From Pontederia crassipes (Eukaryota > Streptophyta > Magnoliopsida > Commelinales > Pontederiaceae): a stretch of DNA of 64,000 bases. The stretch covers positions 1,364,001 through 1,428,000 of the forward strand of contig JAUKPH010000018.1 in assembly GCA_030549335.1 (NCBI GenBank). Reading direction: 5' to 3'. The first letter of the stretch is position 1. Each line of letters opens with the position of its first letter. Of the stretch, positions 23,735 through 33,322 are shown piece after piece. Under the pieces are notes generated by a model, which ran no database searches, was not told the DNA's origin, and saw only the letters and a program-made list of their open reading frames with translations. The position numbers and the translations under genes were made by a program.

Positions 23735-24170
23735 TTGCGACGATTTTGACCGTTGAAACTTTGGCGGTCGTCGGACGACCGCCGAAATTTTCGACGATAG
23801 CAACCGCCGATATTTGCGACGGTCGGCGAAACCGTCGAAAACTTCGGCGGTCACTATTTGAGAAAGATCCGCCGAAAATTTTGACGGATTTTCGACGGTC
23901 ACGACCGATGATATTTGCGACGGTCTACAAAACCGTCAATAACTCGGCGGTCACGACCGCCGATATTTGCGGCGGTCGACGAAATCGTCGAAAACTTCGG
24001 CGGTCGTGACCGTCGAAAATCTGTTGAAATTTCCGACGGTTCTTTCTCAACCATCGGAAATGATTTGCGATGAGCGTTTTTCGGACGTTTCCGACCGTCG
24101 AAAAAATTGTCGAAAATGACGTTTTCGACGGTTTTAGGGAAAATTACAGACGGTTTCGACCGTATGTAAT
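23735..24170. repeat. CACTA right subterminal repeats
   Basis: Dense GCGACGGTC, ACCGTCGAAAA, TTCGGCGGTC words in both directions, mirroring the left subterminal region; several adjacent pairs are inverted and would fold. Confidence 0.88.
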
Positions 24171-24192
24171 TCCCCTATTTCTTGTAGTGTAA

Positions 24193-24349
24193 ATACTACT
24201 TATTTTTGTCATTTATCAAAATAAAAAATTAGTATGTGAAGTTGTGAACCCTATTTGAAATACTAATTTTGATGTTATCAAATAAATCATTGAGTCGAAT
24301 TAAATATTTAGCCATAAAATAATTTTTTATTTTAAAATAAAAAGGAGAA
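24193..24349. other. AT-rich DNA right of the CACTA element
   Basis: Directly continues the AT-rich sequence at 17514-18287 once the CACTA element is removed. Nothing recognisable. Confidence 0.5.
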
Positions 24350-24940
24350 AGTTTTTGTTGGGGTGCGGCGACTTCCGGCACTGGGCAGCCTCAGCCCCCA
24401 TACTTTCCGTGCTTTTAACCGAATTCAAGCATCAGAGAATAGGCCGGTTCAGGAGAATCTTTTCTACTGAATTACATGAAATTTTAACCAACTCCTATTT
24501 CCGTACCAACTCGTTCCTGGAGTTAGCTCACCTAAGTATTGGCAAGTGATAGGTTTCCTTCCCCAGCAGTTATTAACAACAAACTCTTCCTCGTTCCCTC
24601 CGTCGACGGCGTCCACGTCAAGGGCCACCATGCCCTTCAGGTAGGCGGCAGTGCAGGTAGAAGACAGACACCTCCGTACGACGAACGAACACCGGCAGAT
24701 TTTCTGCAAATCCAGCGACCCCTGTCCTGCAAAGAAAAAACGTCTTCGGCGCACACAATCCTTCGTTGCGCAAGATGACGTTGCCAGAGCTCGACGCCAA
24801 CCTTTTCCGACGCCTGATTCCAACTCTGCCGGCATTTTCCTGTTCCCCATTGGTGTAAGGTACGCTGATGAGGAGAAAGACGAAATCCCCACCTTACATC
24901 TTTTTTTTGGTTTTCTTTGATGAATGGATCGCCGATTGCT
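24350..24940. other. GC-rich patch of unknown nature, possible gene fragment
   Basis: The base composition rises sharply between AT-rich flanks. A minus-strand frame is open from 24892 to 24464 (142 codons from an ATG) and a plus frame at 24651-24920 for 89 codons. Neither matches a family I know; the minus frame has the basic run VRRRRFFF and a hydrophobic-poor sequence with several Cys. Possibilities are the first exon and promoter of a host gene, a captured gene fragment, or the edge of an unrecognised element. I cannot choose between them. Confidence 0.35.
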
Positions 24941-25289
24941 GTATGTTTGTTTGTTTTTTTTTTTTTGAGTTAAAACCGTTGGATTTATTTCTCATCCAGC
25001 AGGTTAGATTGACGATTTAAAATGTGATCCCATTTTTTATGGTTGAGATTTGATTTGTTAATTTATTTTTTAAACAATAGATCTGTTGAAATCTAAGCAT
25101 TATTTTTGGACCCTCAATCTGCAATAGCCCATATACCCTTAACTCATATAGTTTATATATTTGTTAGCCCATAGATTCTTTTTAAAATAAAATAGTAATC
25201 ATTGTTAGAAAATAATTCCTGTATATTATTTCTGAATTTCTAATTAAAATTCATTATCAATCTTTAATCATCAGTTTTCTGTTTAAAAC

Positions 25290-25328
<39 letters not shown>

Positions 25329-25761
25329 TAATATTTTATTCTCATTGTTTTCTGGGCCTGTCTTAAAATCAATTAAAGCCTATATTGTCCATAGAAGTTT
25401 AATATTGGTATTAATTTCTTGACGTTGATAACATTAACAGATCATAGTCATATATAACTTTAATTCCTTCTACTCTAACCGATTAATTCCTAGACATAGA
25501 TTTTTAAAAAAATGAACATTGTCATCTACATATTGGTTCTGAAATTTTCTTTATGCATATACCTACATTTGCTTAAATTGTTAAATTAAACTAGATATCC
25601 TATTGAACTCAACTTATAGTTATATTCTTACTTTATCAATACTCAACTTATAGTTATATTCTTACTTTATCAATTTATTGGGTCAAATTTTTTTTGGGCC
25701 TACATAACCACGTAATTGAATGCAGACCCTTAAACATCCTTTTAGCTTACTTATTGTTCAC
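24941..25761. other. AT-rich intergenic DNA
   Basis: No coding signal. It contains a run of TA dinucleotides at about 25292-25325 and a 34-bp tandem duplication at 25607-25674. Confidence 0.6.
25607..25674. repeat. Perfect 34-bp tandem duplication
   Basis: The 34-bp unit beginning ACTCAACTTATAG occurs at 25607-25640 and again at 25641-25674 without a mismatch. Confidence 0.97.
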
Positions 25762-25777
25762 GAATTAGAACTACAAC

Positions 25778-25952
25778 AATAACAACAAAGCTTTATCCTA
25801 CTAGGTGGGGTCGGCTACATGGATCATACGATGCCAATTCGTTGATCAATGTTTATGAGATTCGACAGGGTTTTACGCTGACTGTCGGGGCCTAACACAA
25901 CCCTTTCTCCTTTATCCGGGCTTGGGATCGGCTATAAAACATAGGCGGAGTT
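25778..25952 (-). mobile_element. Au-like SINE, 175 bp, with 16-bp target duplication
   Basis: Minus orientation: the (TTG)n-type tail appears on the plus strand as AACAATAACAACAAAG at the left, then CTAGGTGGGGTCGGCTACAT and CTGTCGGGGCCTAACACAACCC. The flanks carry a perfect 16-bp direct repeat, GAATTAGAACTACAAC (25762-25777 and 25953-25968), as expected of LINE-mediated insertion. The length agrees with what I recall for Au (about 180 bp). I could not place RNA polymerase III A and B boxes with confidence. Shorter relatives are at 15346-15485 and 42598-42680. Confidence 0.85.
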
Positions 25953-26045
25953 GAATTAGAACTACAACTATATTATTTATTTGTTTGTATGCAATTTTGA
26001 ATTACAACATGATGTTATTAGATAGTAATTGTATACAATGTAGAA

Positions 26046-27650
26046 TTGCTTAGCGTGTGTGTACATGTCAATGAGGGAATTCAGTACCAGCAAGGAGATG
26101 AGGAGGCTGACGCGGTGTACGAAGGCGTGCAGTTTCTGTCCGATGATGAGGTCACAAAGGTCAACCGAAGTCGCAAGTGCTGCGGTGAGGGAGAACGAGT
26201 CCGGGCGAACAGTCAGCGAGCGGACGGATGACCGAGAGAGGCTGCTTGAGTTCTCGCGTTGGAGGCGGTCAAGGCCGGCACATCCTTAGTTTCGTGGATG
26301 CGGAATCTAAGGACATGACAACGTGTGCAACAATGTCTAGAGAAGAAGAGGGGCCTTCTATGAGAAGCTGCACCGCTGAAGTAGAGGAGGCGCAGTTGGC
26401 GGCGGCCATGGTGCGCACGATTTGGCGACGGGTGGTGGCGATCCATAGACTGGCGGCACAGATGGCGGAGAGTGACGCAGGATGACTCACGGGAACTCCA
26501 AGGAGCCGGCGGGCACCTTGGAGAGGCAAGTTGACCAACTAGGACAAAGGCTTCAGAACACTGATGTGACGCTCCTTGGTCTGAAGGGTGTGGCGAGGCA
26601 ACTAGGCTCTCAAGGAGGGTGCGACTATGATTCAGGACATGGAGGCACGACTTCAGGTCATGACGCGGCCATGGACATGAAGGTCAAGGCGATGGAGGCC
26701 GACATCCTTCTATTGAAGCGACAACTCCTCAATGCAGGAAGGTTGACAGTGCCCGCCCCAAAATTAATAGGCCTTGGACCGAAAAAGTACGATGGTGTCT
26801 AGAAGGCGACGACCATCTATGACTTCCTTTGGTGCTTGGAGAAGGGCTTGATGACCAATAAGATCGTGATTGAGAAGGATCATATCGACATGGTTGTCCA
26901 ATACCTAGCGGACGTTTCTGTGGTGGAGGCGCATGGAGGAGGAAATCGCAAAGGGCACGGTCATTATAGACGTGTGGAGCGACTTCAATACAGAACTGAA
27001 GAAGCAGTTCTACCCCGACAACGCCCAAGAGGTTGCCATGATGAGGCTGATGGCGTTACGTCAAACCGGCTCGATGAAGGATTATATCGAGCGTTTCCAA
27101 CAGATCATGTTGGAGATGCCGGGCGTGATGGAAGAGTCGACGTGACTTTTTTTTCTTCTTGCGAGGGTTGAAGCCTTAGGCAGCGCAAGAACTCAAGCGG
27201 CAGAAGGTGACCATGAAGGAAGCTCTGGTCGCGACCGAAGCTCTGGTGGAGTTCCAAGTCAATCGTTACCTTGGCGCGCAGGTCAAGGAGAAGGGCAAGG
27301 TGGGCAAGGTGTACGAGAAAGGATGCCAAGCCGTGAAGAAAAGTGACAAGAAAAAGGGAAAGAAAAAGGAGGCAAATACATCTAAGGCCGATGGCAAGAT
27401 GACATCCGATGCTATGTTTCTGGAGCAGCACACTACATGAGGGAGTCCGACAAGAAGGCAGGCTTGGCGGCCATGGCCGCGACCTCGGATGAAGAGGAAG
27501 GGGCCGCCTCATATTGGATCCATCATGGCCTTGGTTGATATGGGGGTGACTCACAACTTCCTCGCGGTGTAGGAGGTGACGCACCTTGGCGTGTCATATA
27601 CAAAGGATCCTGAACTCAAGACGTTGAATGAAACGTCCTAAGCATGGACT
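26046..27650 (+). pseudogene. Ty3/gypsy gag and start of protease, decayed
   Basis: A plus-strand relic with frameshifts and stops. The N-terminal region (about 26059) is charged. A coiled-coil-like stretch follows at 26520-26740. The capsid (Retrotrans_gag) block spans about 26760-27145: PKLIGLGPKKYDG, DHIDMVVQYLAD, WSDFNTELKKQFYPDNAQ, MRLMALRQTGSMKDYIERF, MLEMPGVMEES. A lysine-rich linker is at 27290-27400. The zinc knuckle near 27410 reads CYVSGAAHYMRES, that is CX2SX4HX4S, so two of its three cysteines are lost. A protease-like MALVDMGVTHNFL (D-S-G-A-T-H expected; the Ser is changed) is at about 27520. No RT follows; at 27810 the long inverted repeat begins. No LTR was found for it. Confidence 0.8.
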
Positions 27651-27809
27651 TCATCGACAACTTCGAGGAGATAACACTAACTGATGATGGTTTTCAGTTA
27701 GTCTTTTAGGGAGCAAGACATGAAGTGCCTACGACAAGGGCCACACCCAAGTCATGTATGATGACAGCCATATCAGCGGAGTAGAGTCTTGGGCAAGATG
27801 TTTAATACT

Positions 27810-28755
27810 TGGAACAAACAATACAACACAAGGATATTTAAGCTGAGCCTACTCAGCAGTCGGGCAAGAACGGCAGCGGGTACAGGGACACAGACGTGGG
27901 GGAGCCAGAAGCCCACAAGGGTTCAAGATGGACGCGGAGTGAATGGTGGTGGTAGCAAGAGTGCCCAAGCTCGGCGTGGAGTCGGTGGCGCCGGCAGCAG
28001 TAGGGCGGCGGTTGATGGCAGCAGCAGGAGGGCTTGTGCTGGACGTGGAGTCGGTGGCGTTGGCAGCAACAGGGTGGCGATTGATGGTAGCAGCAGGCGG
28101 GATTGAGTCGGGTGTGGACTCGGTGGCGTTGGCAGCAACAGGGTGGGTGGCAACAACTGTGATAGATATGTGACGTGGCTAGAGACGGAAAATAATCGTG
28201 GTACATGAGACTACAATTACTATAATTACCACTAAAAGAAGGATGATAACGATTATCTGGAGATCCGGCAGAATTCATTTTTTTACGGTGAATTCTGTCG
28301 ATCACCAGATAGCCATTGTGATCCTCCTTTTAGTGATAATTGTAGTTAGTGTAGTCTCATGTTTGACGACTCCTTTCTGCCTCTGGAGCCGTCACATATC
28401 TATCACTGCTGCTGCCACCCACCCTGCTGCTGCCAGCACCACCGTCTCCACACCCGGCTCAAGCCCTCCTGTTGCTGCCATCAACTGCCACCCTACTACT
28501 GCTAGCGCCATCGACTCCACGACCGGCTCAAGTCCTCTTGCTACTGCCATCACCCGCCACCCTGCTGCTGCCAGCGCCACCGACTCCCCGCCGAGCTTGG
28601 GCACTCCTGCTACAATCACCACTCACTCCACGCCCATCTTGCTCCCTTGTGGGCTTCTAGCTCACCCACGTATGTGCCCCTGTCCCCGTTGTCGTGCTTG
28701 CCCGACTGCTGAGTAGGCTCAGCTTAAACATCATTGTGTTGTATTGTTTGTTCCA
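27810..28755. repeat. Long inverted repeat, arms of about 468 bp, 11-bp loop
   Basis: Left arm 27810-28277, right arm 28289-28755, centre at 28278-28288. The outer tips are TGGAACAAACAATACAACAC and its complement; the inner ends are GGCAGAATTCA and its near-complement TGAATTCTGTCG. Arms agree at roughly 80-85% by eye, with only small gaps. Each arm holds about three copies of a 70-75-bp GC-rich repeat (GTGGAGTCGGTGGCG..GGCAGCA). A transcript from either side would fold into a hairpin of about 460 bp. No target duplication was found at the tips, so whether it is a foldback-type transposon is open. Confidence 0.9.
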
Positions 28756-29375
28756 GATAAGTTAAAAAAAATTATACTTTTGCAATTCCACCAGTTTGGT
28801 GAAACTAGTTTAAACAAATTTCAAAGGTTAGGGAAAATGAAAATTCCAACTTAAAAATTTAAACCATATAAACTCTAATTTCATTCGTAGAGATCAAATT
28901 GCACTCTAGTAACTCTAAATTCGACTTTACACTTAGAGATAATTGTATGTCTTAATACTTTATAATCTCTAACTTTTTTCATTTAGTTTTCTTCTTTGAT
29001 TCAATGTTCAACTCGTTAAGACTTGAGCAGAATCGATGCTGCCGATTCGGATATTTCATTAAGATGCTCATCAACAAAAAAGACGCGCACATGAAATAGG
29101 TAATAGTCCAATTCAGAGGACAATATTTTGCTCTATTTTTCTTTCATTTTAGGGAATATTTTTTTCGAGACAAAGTATTGCAATGAAAAATGTAAAGGAA
29201 TCAAGATCAACAGTATCAAATAACATTTTTTTAGCTTTAGCATCAATTAACATTCGTTAACATCAAAACGACTCTTGCTTGTATAGAAGACAAGAAGAAT
29301 GAGAAGTACCTCGTTTGATGTGTTCCTCCAAAATAATGCCTCCCATTACTCAATTATTTGATATGTGAAGAGGAT
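28756..29375. other. AT-rich intergenic DNA
   Basis: No coding signal, no repeat of other parts of the window. Confidence 0.6.
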
Positions 29376-29616
29376 TGTTAGGATTTTTGTATAAGAAAAA
29401 TTATACACCACAAAAAAATTCGAGAAATTTTAAGCGACGCAGAATTTTATTAGATGAAAATAGAAGATAATTACAACTCATATTATTTTCTAGTTGGACC
29501 CCAGGGAGTTTGTATAGGCACTCCCTTTTACAAATGAGACCCCCGTAATGCGCGGGTCCATTTTACTTCGGAGTGTATGGTTTTCAATTGGGATAGGATT
29601 CAAGGCATTATTAATA
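29376..29616 (-). mobile_element. copia LTR of the copia-1/copia-2 family, internally deleted
   Basis: The right end (CAATTGGG...GGATTCAAGGCATTATTAATA) matches the complement of the copia LTR start at 59370-59403, and GTTTGTATAGGCACTCCC matches 59263-59280. The left end is probably TGTTAGG at 29376. It is shorter than the 464-bp LTR of copia-1. No duplication was found at its ends, and sequence to the right (29617-29860, no recognisable protein) is not the expected interior. Confidence 0.65.
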
Positions 29617-29869
29617 AAGGTAAACTTGTATTGTTGAGAGTTGATGTCTCCCCAACTGTGAGATACATAGATGAATTGCTTGATCTGGTCACATATGACA
29701 AAGCATTAATTTCTTGGTTATTCTTTTGTTTATCAGAGATAGCTACATCTGCAACTCCTTGAATGATATTAGAGCTGGCACCATTTTGTTGCTGGTCCCG
29801 CCATTTTGAAATCCGTGGAATGTCACATGAGTCTCTAGAACTAGTCACAGAAATGCCCTCCAAATAGGC

Positions 29870-30640
29870 ATTCCTTCACTAGCTAGAATCGCCACCCCCT
29901 CACTTGCATTCAAAGCAGTAAGTGAGATCCAAAGCTCAATCACCCAAGGGAGGAAATCCTTGAAGGTAGTGGCGCCCAATCTCCCATCTTCTGTAGCGCT
30001 TATCTCTCTTTCCCCTCCCCCCCTCCGGTTCGAACATCTCCTTAGATCGGCACTTTGGTCTGCATACAATCTCCTTGGGGTAGTAACCCCGTCCGGCAAC
30101 CCCGGGCAGAGGCGCCTCTCGAAAAGAAGAAATCTTATGCAACATGGGTCTCCTCTCCTCCTCCCCTTTTCCCATCCTTTCCTCCACATTGAGGTTGGTG
30201 ACACACAATGTCTCCCCCTCTTCCCGCCGAAAACCGGTGCGGCAGAAGACCCCTTCCCCCCTGTTCCATCTAAAACCCCCTCCCCCCTCAAACTAGCAGC
30301 GTATCCTACCACTTCCTCCTTTCTTGCCACATCACGCAGCAAAATCATGGCTTACAGCTCATGGAAATCACACTGCTTCGTCTACCAAGATCTCTCCCTG
30401 AAACTGAGGGAGCTTCACCACAACGGGCGAAGTTACTATCTCGGCTTCTGACATGACCTAGCACTCGGAATCTCTACAACTATGCCAAATAGGCCACTTC
30501 ATTGGCAGTCTGGAGGCTCTCTGGGAGGGCATCACGTCGCTTTGGGGAGCCACCTACCCTCATGTTATATCACCATTGGGTAACTCATTTTTCCTCTTCA
30601 CGTTTGAAAATGAAAGAGTTCGTATGCAAGTCATAACTTG
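29870..30640 (+). pseudogene. LINE ORF1-like fragment (DUF4283-like), broken
   Basis: An open frame at 29960-30451 ends YQDLSLKLRELHHNGRSYYL; after a frameshift near 30445 another frame reads IGHFIGSLEALWEGITSLWG, then HVISPLGNSFFLFTFENERV up to about 30620. The pattern PLGN.FFLF.F.NE is what I know from the DUF4283 domain of plant LINE ORF1 proteins, which bind nucleic acid. The first half (proline/serine-rich) is not diagnostic. No ORF2 follows here; LINE-B begins 4.7 kb downstream and may or may not be its partner. At 30640 the reading is lost in a direct-repeat block. Confidence 0.5.
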
Positions 30641-30645
30641 CCTTG

Positions 30646-31127
30646 ACTTTGCATTGACTTTCCCATCTGGCTGCAACTCTCGGGCAGAGCTCCCCCGAGC
30701 CCCTCCTCCCTCAAATGCATAGCGACAAATTTCGGTATTCTTCTCTATATTGACGAAAGTGCTTTGAGATTCGTTGATGCTCCCATGCGCACGAACTTGT
30801 GTCTGAGATAAACCTTGCCTCTCCCCTTCGATAGACCACTTGGATCTCACTAAGTTCAATGGTCACTTGCTTAGAGTCGCCTCAGTCTCCCCGTTCCTAC
30901 GCTTGAACTCTGCATCAACGTTGGACTTTCTCATGCAACTCCCGGGCGGAGCTCCGCAACCCCTCCTCCCTCAAACGCGTAGCGGCTGCTTTCAGTACTC
31001 TCCTTATTACTGATGAAAATGCTCTAAGCTCCTTTCATGCCCCATACGCATGAACTTGTGTCTAGGTAAACCTTGTCTCTCCCTTCAGCAGACCACTTGG
31101 ATCTCACTGCCAATCGGAGACAGGTAT
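30646..31127. repeat. Direct duplication, unit about 267 bp
   Basis: Two diverged copies (about 30646-30912 and 30913-31127). Shared blocks: GCAACTC(T/C)CGGGC(A/G)GAGCTC, CCCCTCCTCCCTCAAA, GAACTTGTGTCT and GACCACTTGGATCTCACT. Similarity is about 75-80%. Nature unknown; the style resembles LTR or leader sequence. Confidence 0.8.
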
Positions 31128-31450
31128 ATTTAACAAGTAGCTTATGAAAACCTTCCTACTTTCTGCTATCGCTCCGGCATCATTGGTCGTCTTGAATGGT
31201 CATCGTCTTGGATCTTGGAGCTTGTATAGGTGTTTTGGCTGCGCGAGACTCCCATAGGATGGCGCAGTCCCACTCACTTGCCCAGTGCTCGTTGTACGAC
31301 ATGCAACGTCAGGAGTATGGACCTCCAATGGTCGCTTGGTGCTCGCCCAACGGCTCATAGCGCCGCTGCACTGCTGGAGGCGATGTCAGAATTGGCCTTT
31401 TCCCCACGTCAGCTCCACGTGGCCCATCGTGGACAACCATGTTAGCTTAC
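31128..31450. other. Unassigned sequence of moderate GC content
   Basis: Short open frames on the plus strand (31230-31445) without recognisable similarity. Possibly more of the repeat-bearing element on the left. Confidence 0.4.
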
Positions 31451-31690
31451 TAGGGGTGTTCACTGGGTCGGATCGACCAGGTGAACCTAGCGATCCGAAC
31501 TGACCCATTAGTGTTTGGGTCAGTTCGGATTCAAAGTCGGGTCGAACTCGACCCGAACCAAGTTGAACAACTTGGTTCGGGTTGGGTTCAGGTTTACCTT
31601 TGTTGACTCGGATGGATCCGACCGAACCAATAGACTAGGGCTGGATGAATTCAAGGTCGAGTTGAACCGCAGAGGCCAAGTTTCAATACT
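31451..31690. mobile_element. hAT-type MITE-like left terminus
   Basis: Begins TAGGGGTGTTCACTGGGTCGG at 31451, matching the ends of the complete MITE at 62772-63462 (complement of its right end: TAGGAGTGTTCACCGGGTC). It continues with many GGGTC/GACCC words (for example ACTCGACCCGAACC). I could not find the opposite end or an 8-bp duplication, so it is truncated or rearranged. Confidence 0.5.
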
Positions 31691-31857
31691 GAACTGAAGA
31701 TAAGTTGATCAACTGAATAGATTATTTTGTTGCCTACTTGCCTGCATTTTGCCCTAACTCGGTAACTCTCCCCGTCTCCCAACTCCTGAGCAGTTGAGCC
31801 CCTGCAGGCACAACACACGATAGCACCCGCCCGCCGGCATCGCTTCATCTTGCTTGG

Positions 31858-32200
31858 CTGATGTAGCAGGATTTGGATAACAAGGAGATAGTTATCTAGA
31901 TTATAGTTTAGGTGGGACAGAATCTTATCTTTAGTGCAACTTAATTTCACAGTTAGTTTTATATTTTAGTTGGGGCAGAATCTTATCTTTAGTGCAACTA
32001 TGTTTGATAGTTAGTTTTAAGATTTTATCTCTATTAGTTAGTTTTAGAATTTTATCTCTAGACCAGATCTTGTAATTTCTCTATATAAAGGGCACACTTT
32101 TATTTGCTGGAGACCAGATCACTATTGCTCCAGAAATATCAGTTCTACAAGTTGACTCATATTCACCTTCTTCTTTCCCCTGTTCTGCTACTGTAATCCC
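31858..32200 (+). mobile_element. LTR-like fragment with TATA box
   Basis: Contains CTCTATATAAAGGGCAC at about 32079, a typical LTR promoter. Upstream is an approximate repeat of GGGACAGAATCTTATCTTTAG (about 31914 and 31975) and of AGTTTTA(G)A(A/T)TTTTATCTCTA (about 32016 and 32041). Composition and layout are those of a plant copia LTR. Ends are not fixed and no duplication was found. Confidence 0.5.
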
Positions 32201-32221
32201 CGAGTAATGACCATGCCTATT

Positions 32222-33322
32222 TTCTAATGGGTCGCCACCTCATCTTCACGAGTTGTGAGTCTACTTTCATGGGCCTCGTAGAATCTAGCTCGCAACACTC
32301 ACAGTTTTCATGGGGCGTTAGATTTACTTCACGGGAAGTAAATATTCAAGTCCACTTCGGTGGTTGTCATTTTTTCCCGTCTCACGACCCTGTTCAACTT
32401 TTCACGAGCCATCATCGACCCTCACGGGTCATTAATTCACGTTCACGCCCCGTGAATCTAATCAAATACACAAAACACATCCGAAACACATCCGTAGGAA
32501 AACACGTGGCATTATTTCATAGGATCATACTTTCTACCATGGATTGGGCCATGTGGCGTCGACTTTGGACGGTGAGTAACGCCTCATAACTCGAGCACAT
32601 CGCCCAGTAAATCGCCCCAGCACTCAACCACCAGTATTAATTCATCACGGCCCGTTAAATGCTTCTCACGGCCCCCATCAGATTGGCAATTGAAAGAGAA
32701 GGACTGTGAGATCGTCCCTCACGCCTCATCTTCTCCTTCAAGCCGGCACGCTGCTCGACGATTGGATCTCCGGTGATCATCGATGATTCAGACCCTGGCG
32801 GCCATCGCCTTCGATCAACGAAGGGATCTCAAAAGTTCCTCGCCCTTCGATCCTCTGCCGCCCCAACTGCCACCATCATTGGCTCCGACCTCGCCCCGCA
32901 CTGAGCATCCTCGTCGCAGATTTTTCCCTCGGTCGACGTCTCCCAACCCTTCTTCGACGAACAGATCACGCTGCCTTTTTGACCGAAAACTCGATGAACC
33001 GTCCAAGCATTTTCTCACCGGCGGACCAAGCACCTGACGCTCGCCATCCTTCTCCGATGACGGCAGGAAGAATAGGACCGTGAACAGAGGGACACAGGTC
33101 GTGTTTTTATTCTTCTTTCGTGTTTACAATTTGTTAAGGCCGTGAGAAGATATAACGGCCCGTTAGTTTTTTTCCCTCTGTAAAGGTCGTGTCCCACTAT
33201 AAGTGGCCCGTTAAGTTTATTTTTTGCCACTACGAGGGCCGTTAGATATTTCTTACGACCTGTGAAACTAGTTCTCCGGGCCGTTGTTCTCCTCTTATAG
33301 GTCGTGACCCTCACTACTTCTC
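32222..33322 (+). other. Region upstream of the Athila-type ORF
   Basis: No long coding region. The sequence is rich in CACGGCCCGTTAA-like and TCACG-like words, concentrated at 33060-33310, where AAGGCCGTGA, ACGGCCCGTTAG, GTGGCCCGTTAAG and GGGCCGTTAGA follow each other every 40-60 bp in alternating orientation. Probably the leader of the Athila-type element; an LTR boundary could not be set. Confidence 0.45.

Larger units (their letters stand above)
18291..24189. mobile_element. Non-autonomous CACTA (En/Spm-type) transposon, 5.9 kb including a nested LTR element
   Basis: The left end is CACTAAAAGAAAAT at 18291 and the right end is the complement of CACTACAAGAAATA, ending at 24189. Both are flanked by the 3-bp duplication TAA (18288-18290 and 24190-24192), the length characteristic of CACTA elements. 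Long subterminal regions are packed with short GACGG/CCGTC words in both directions, another family hallmark. Without the LTR element at 19073-23413 the transposon is only about 1.55 kb, and no TNP2-like transposase is present, so it depended on a partner elsewhere. The middle holds TA and CT microsatellites followed by GC-rich sequence that may be captured gene sequence. Confidence 0.92.

Noticed and set aside
27923..28716. Leu/Pro-rich and Ala/Val-rich frames of 76-172 codons in the inverted repeat
   Set aside because: The mirrored frames on the two strands simply reflect the inverted 70-bp GC-rich repeats.
29600..29863. 87-codon minus frame next to the copia LTR fragment
   Set aside because: Overlaps the LTR, no recognisable domain, and not matched to copia gag or pol in the window.
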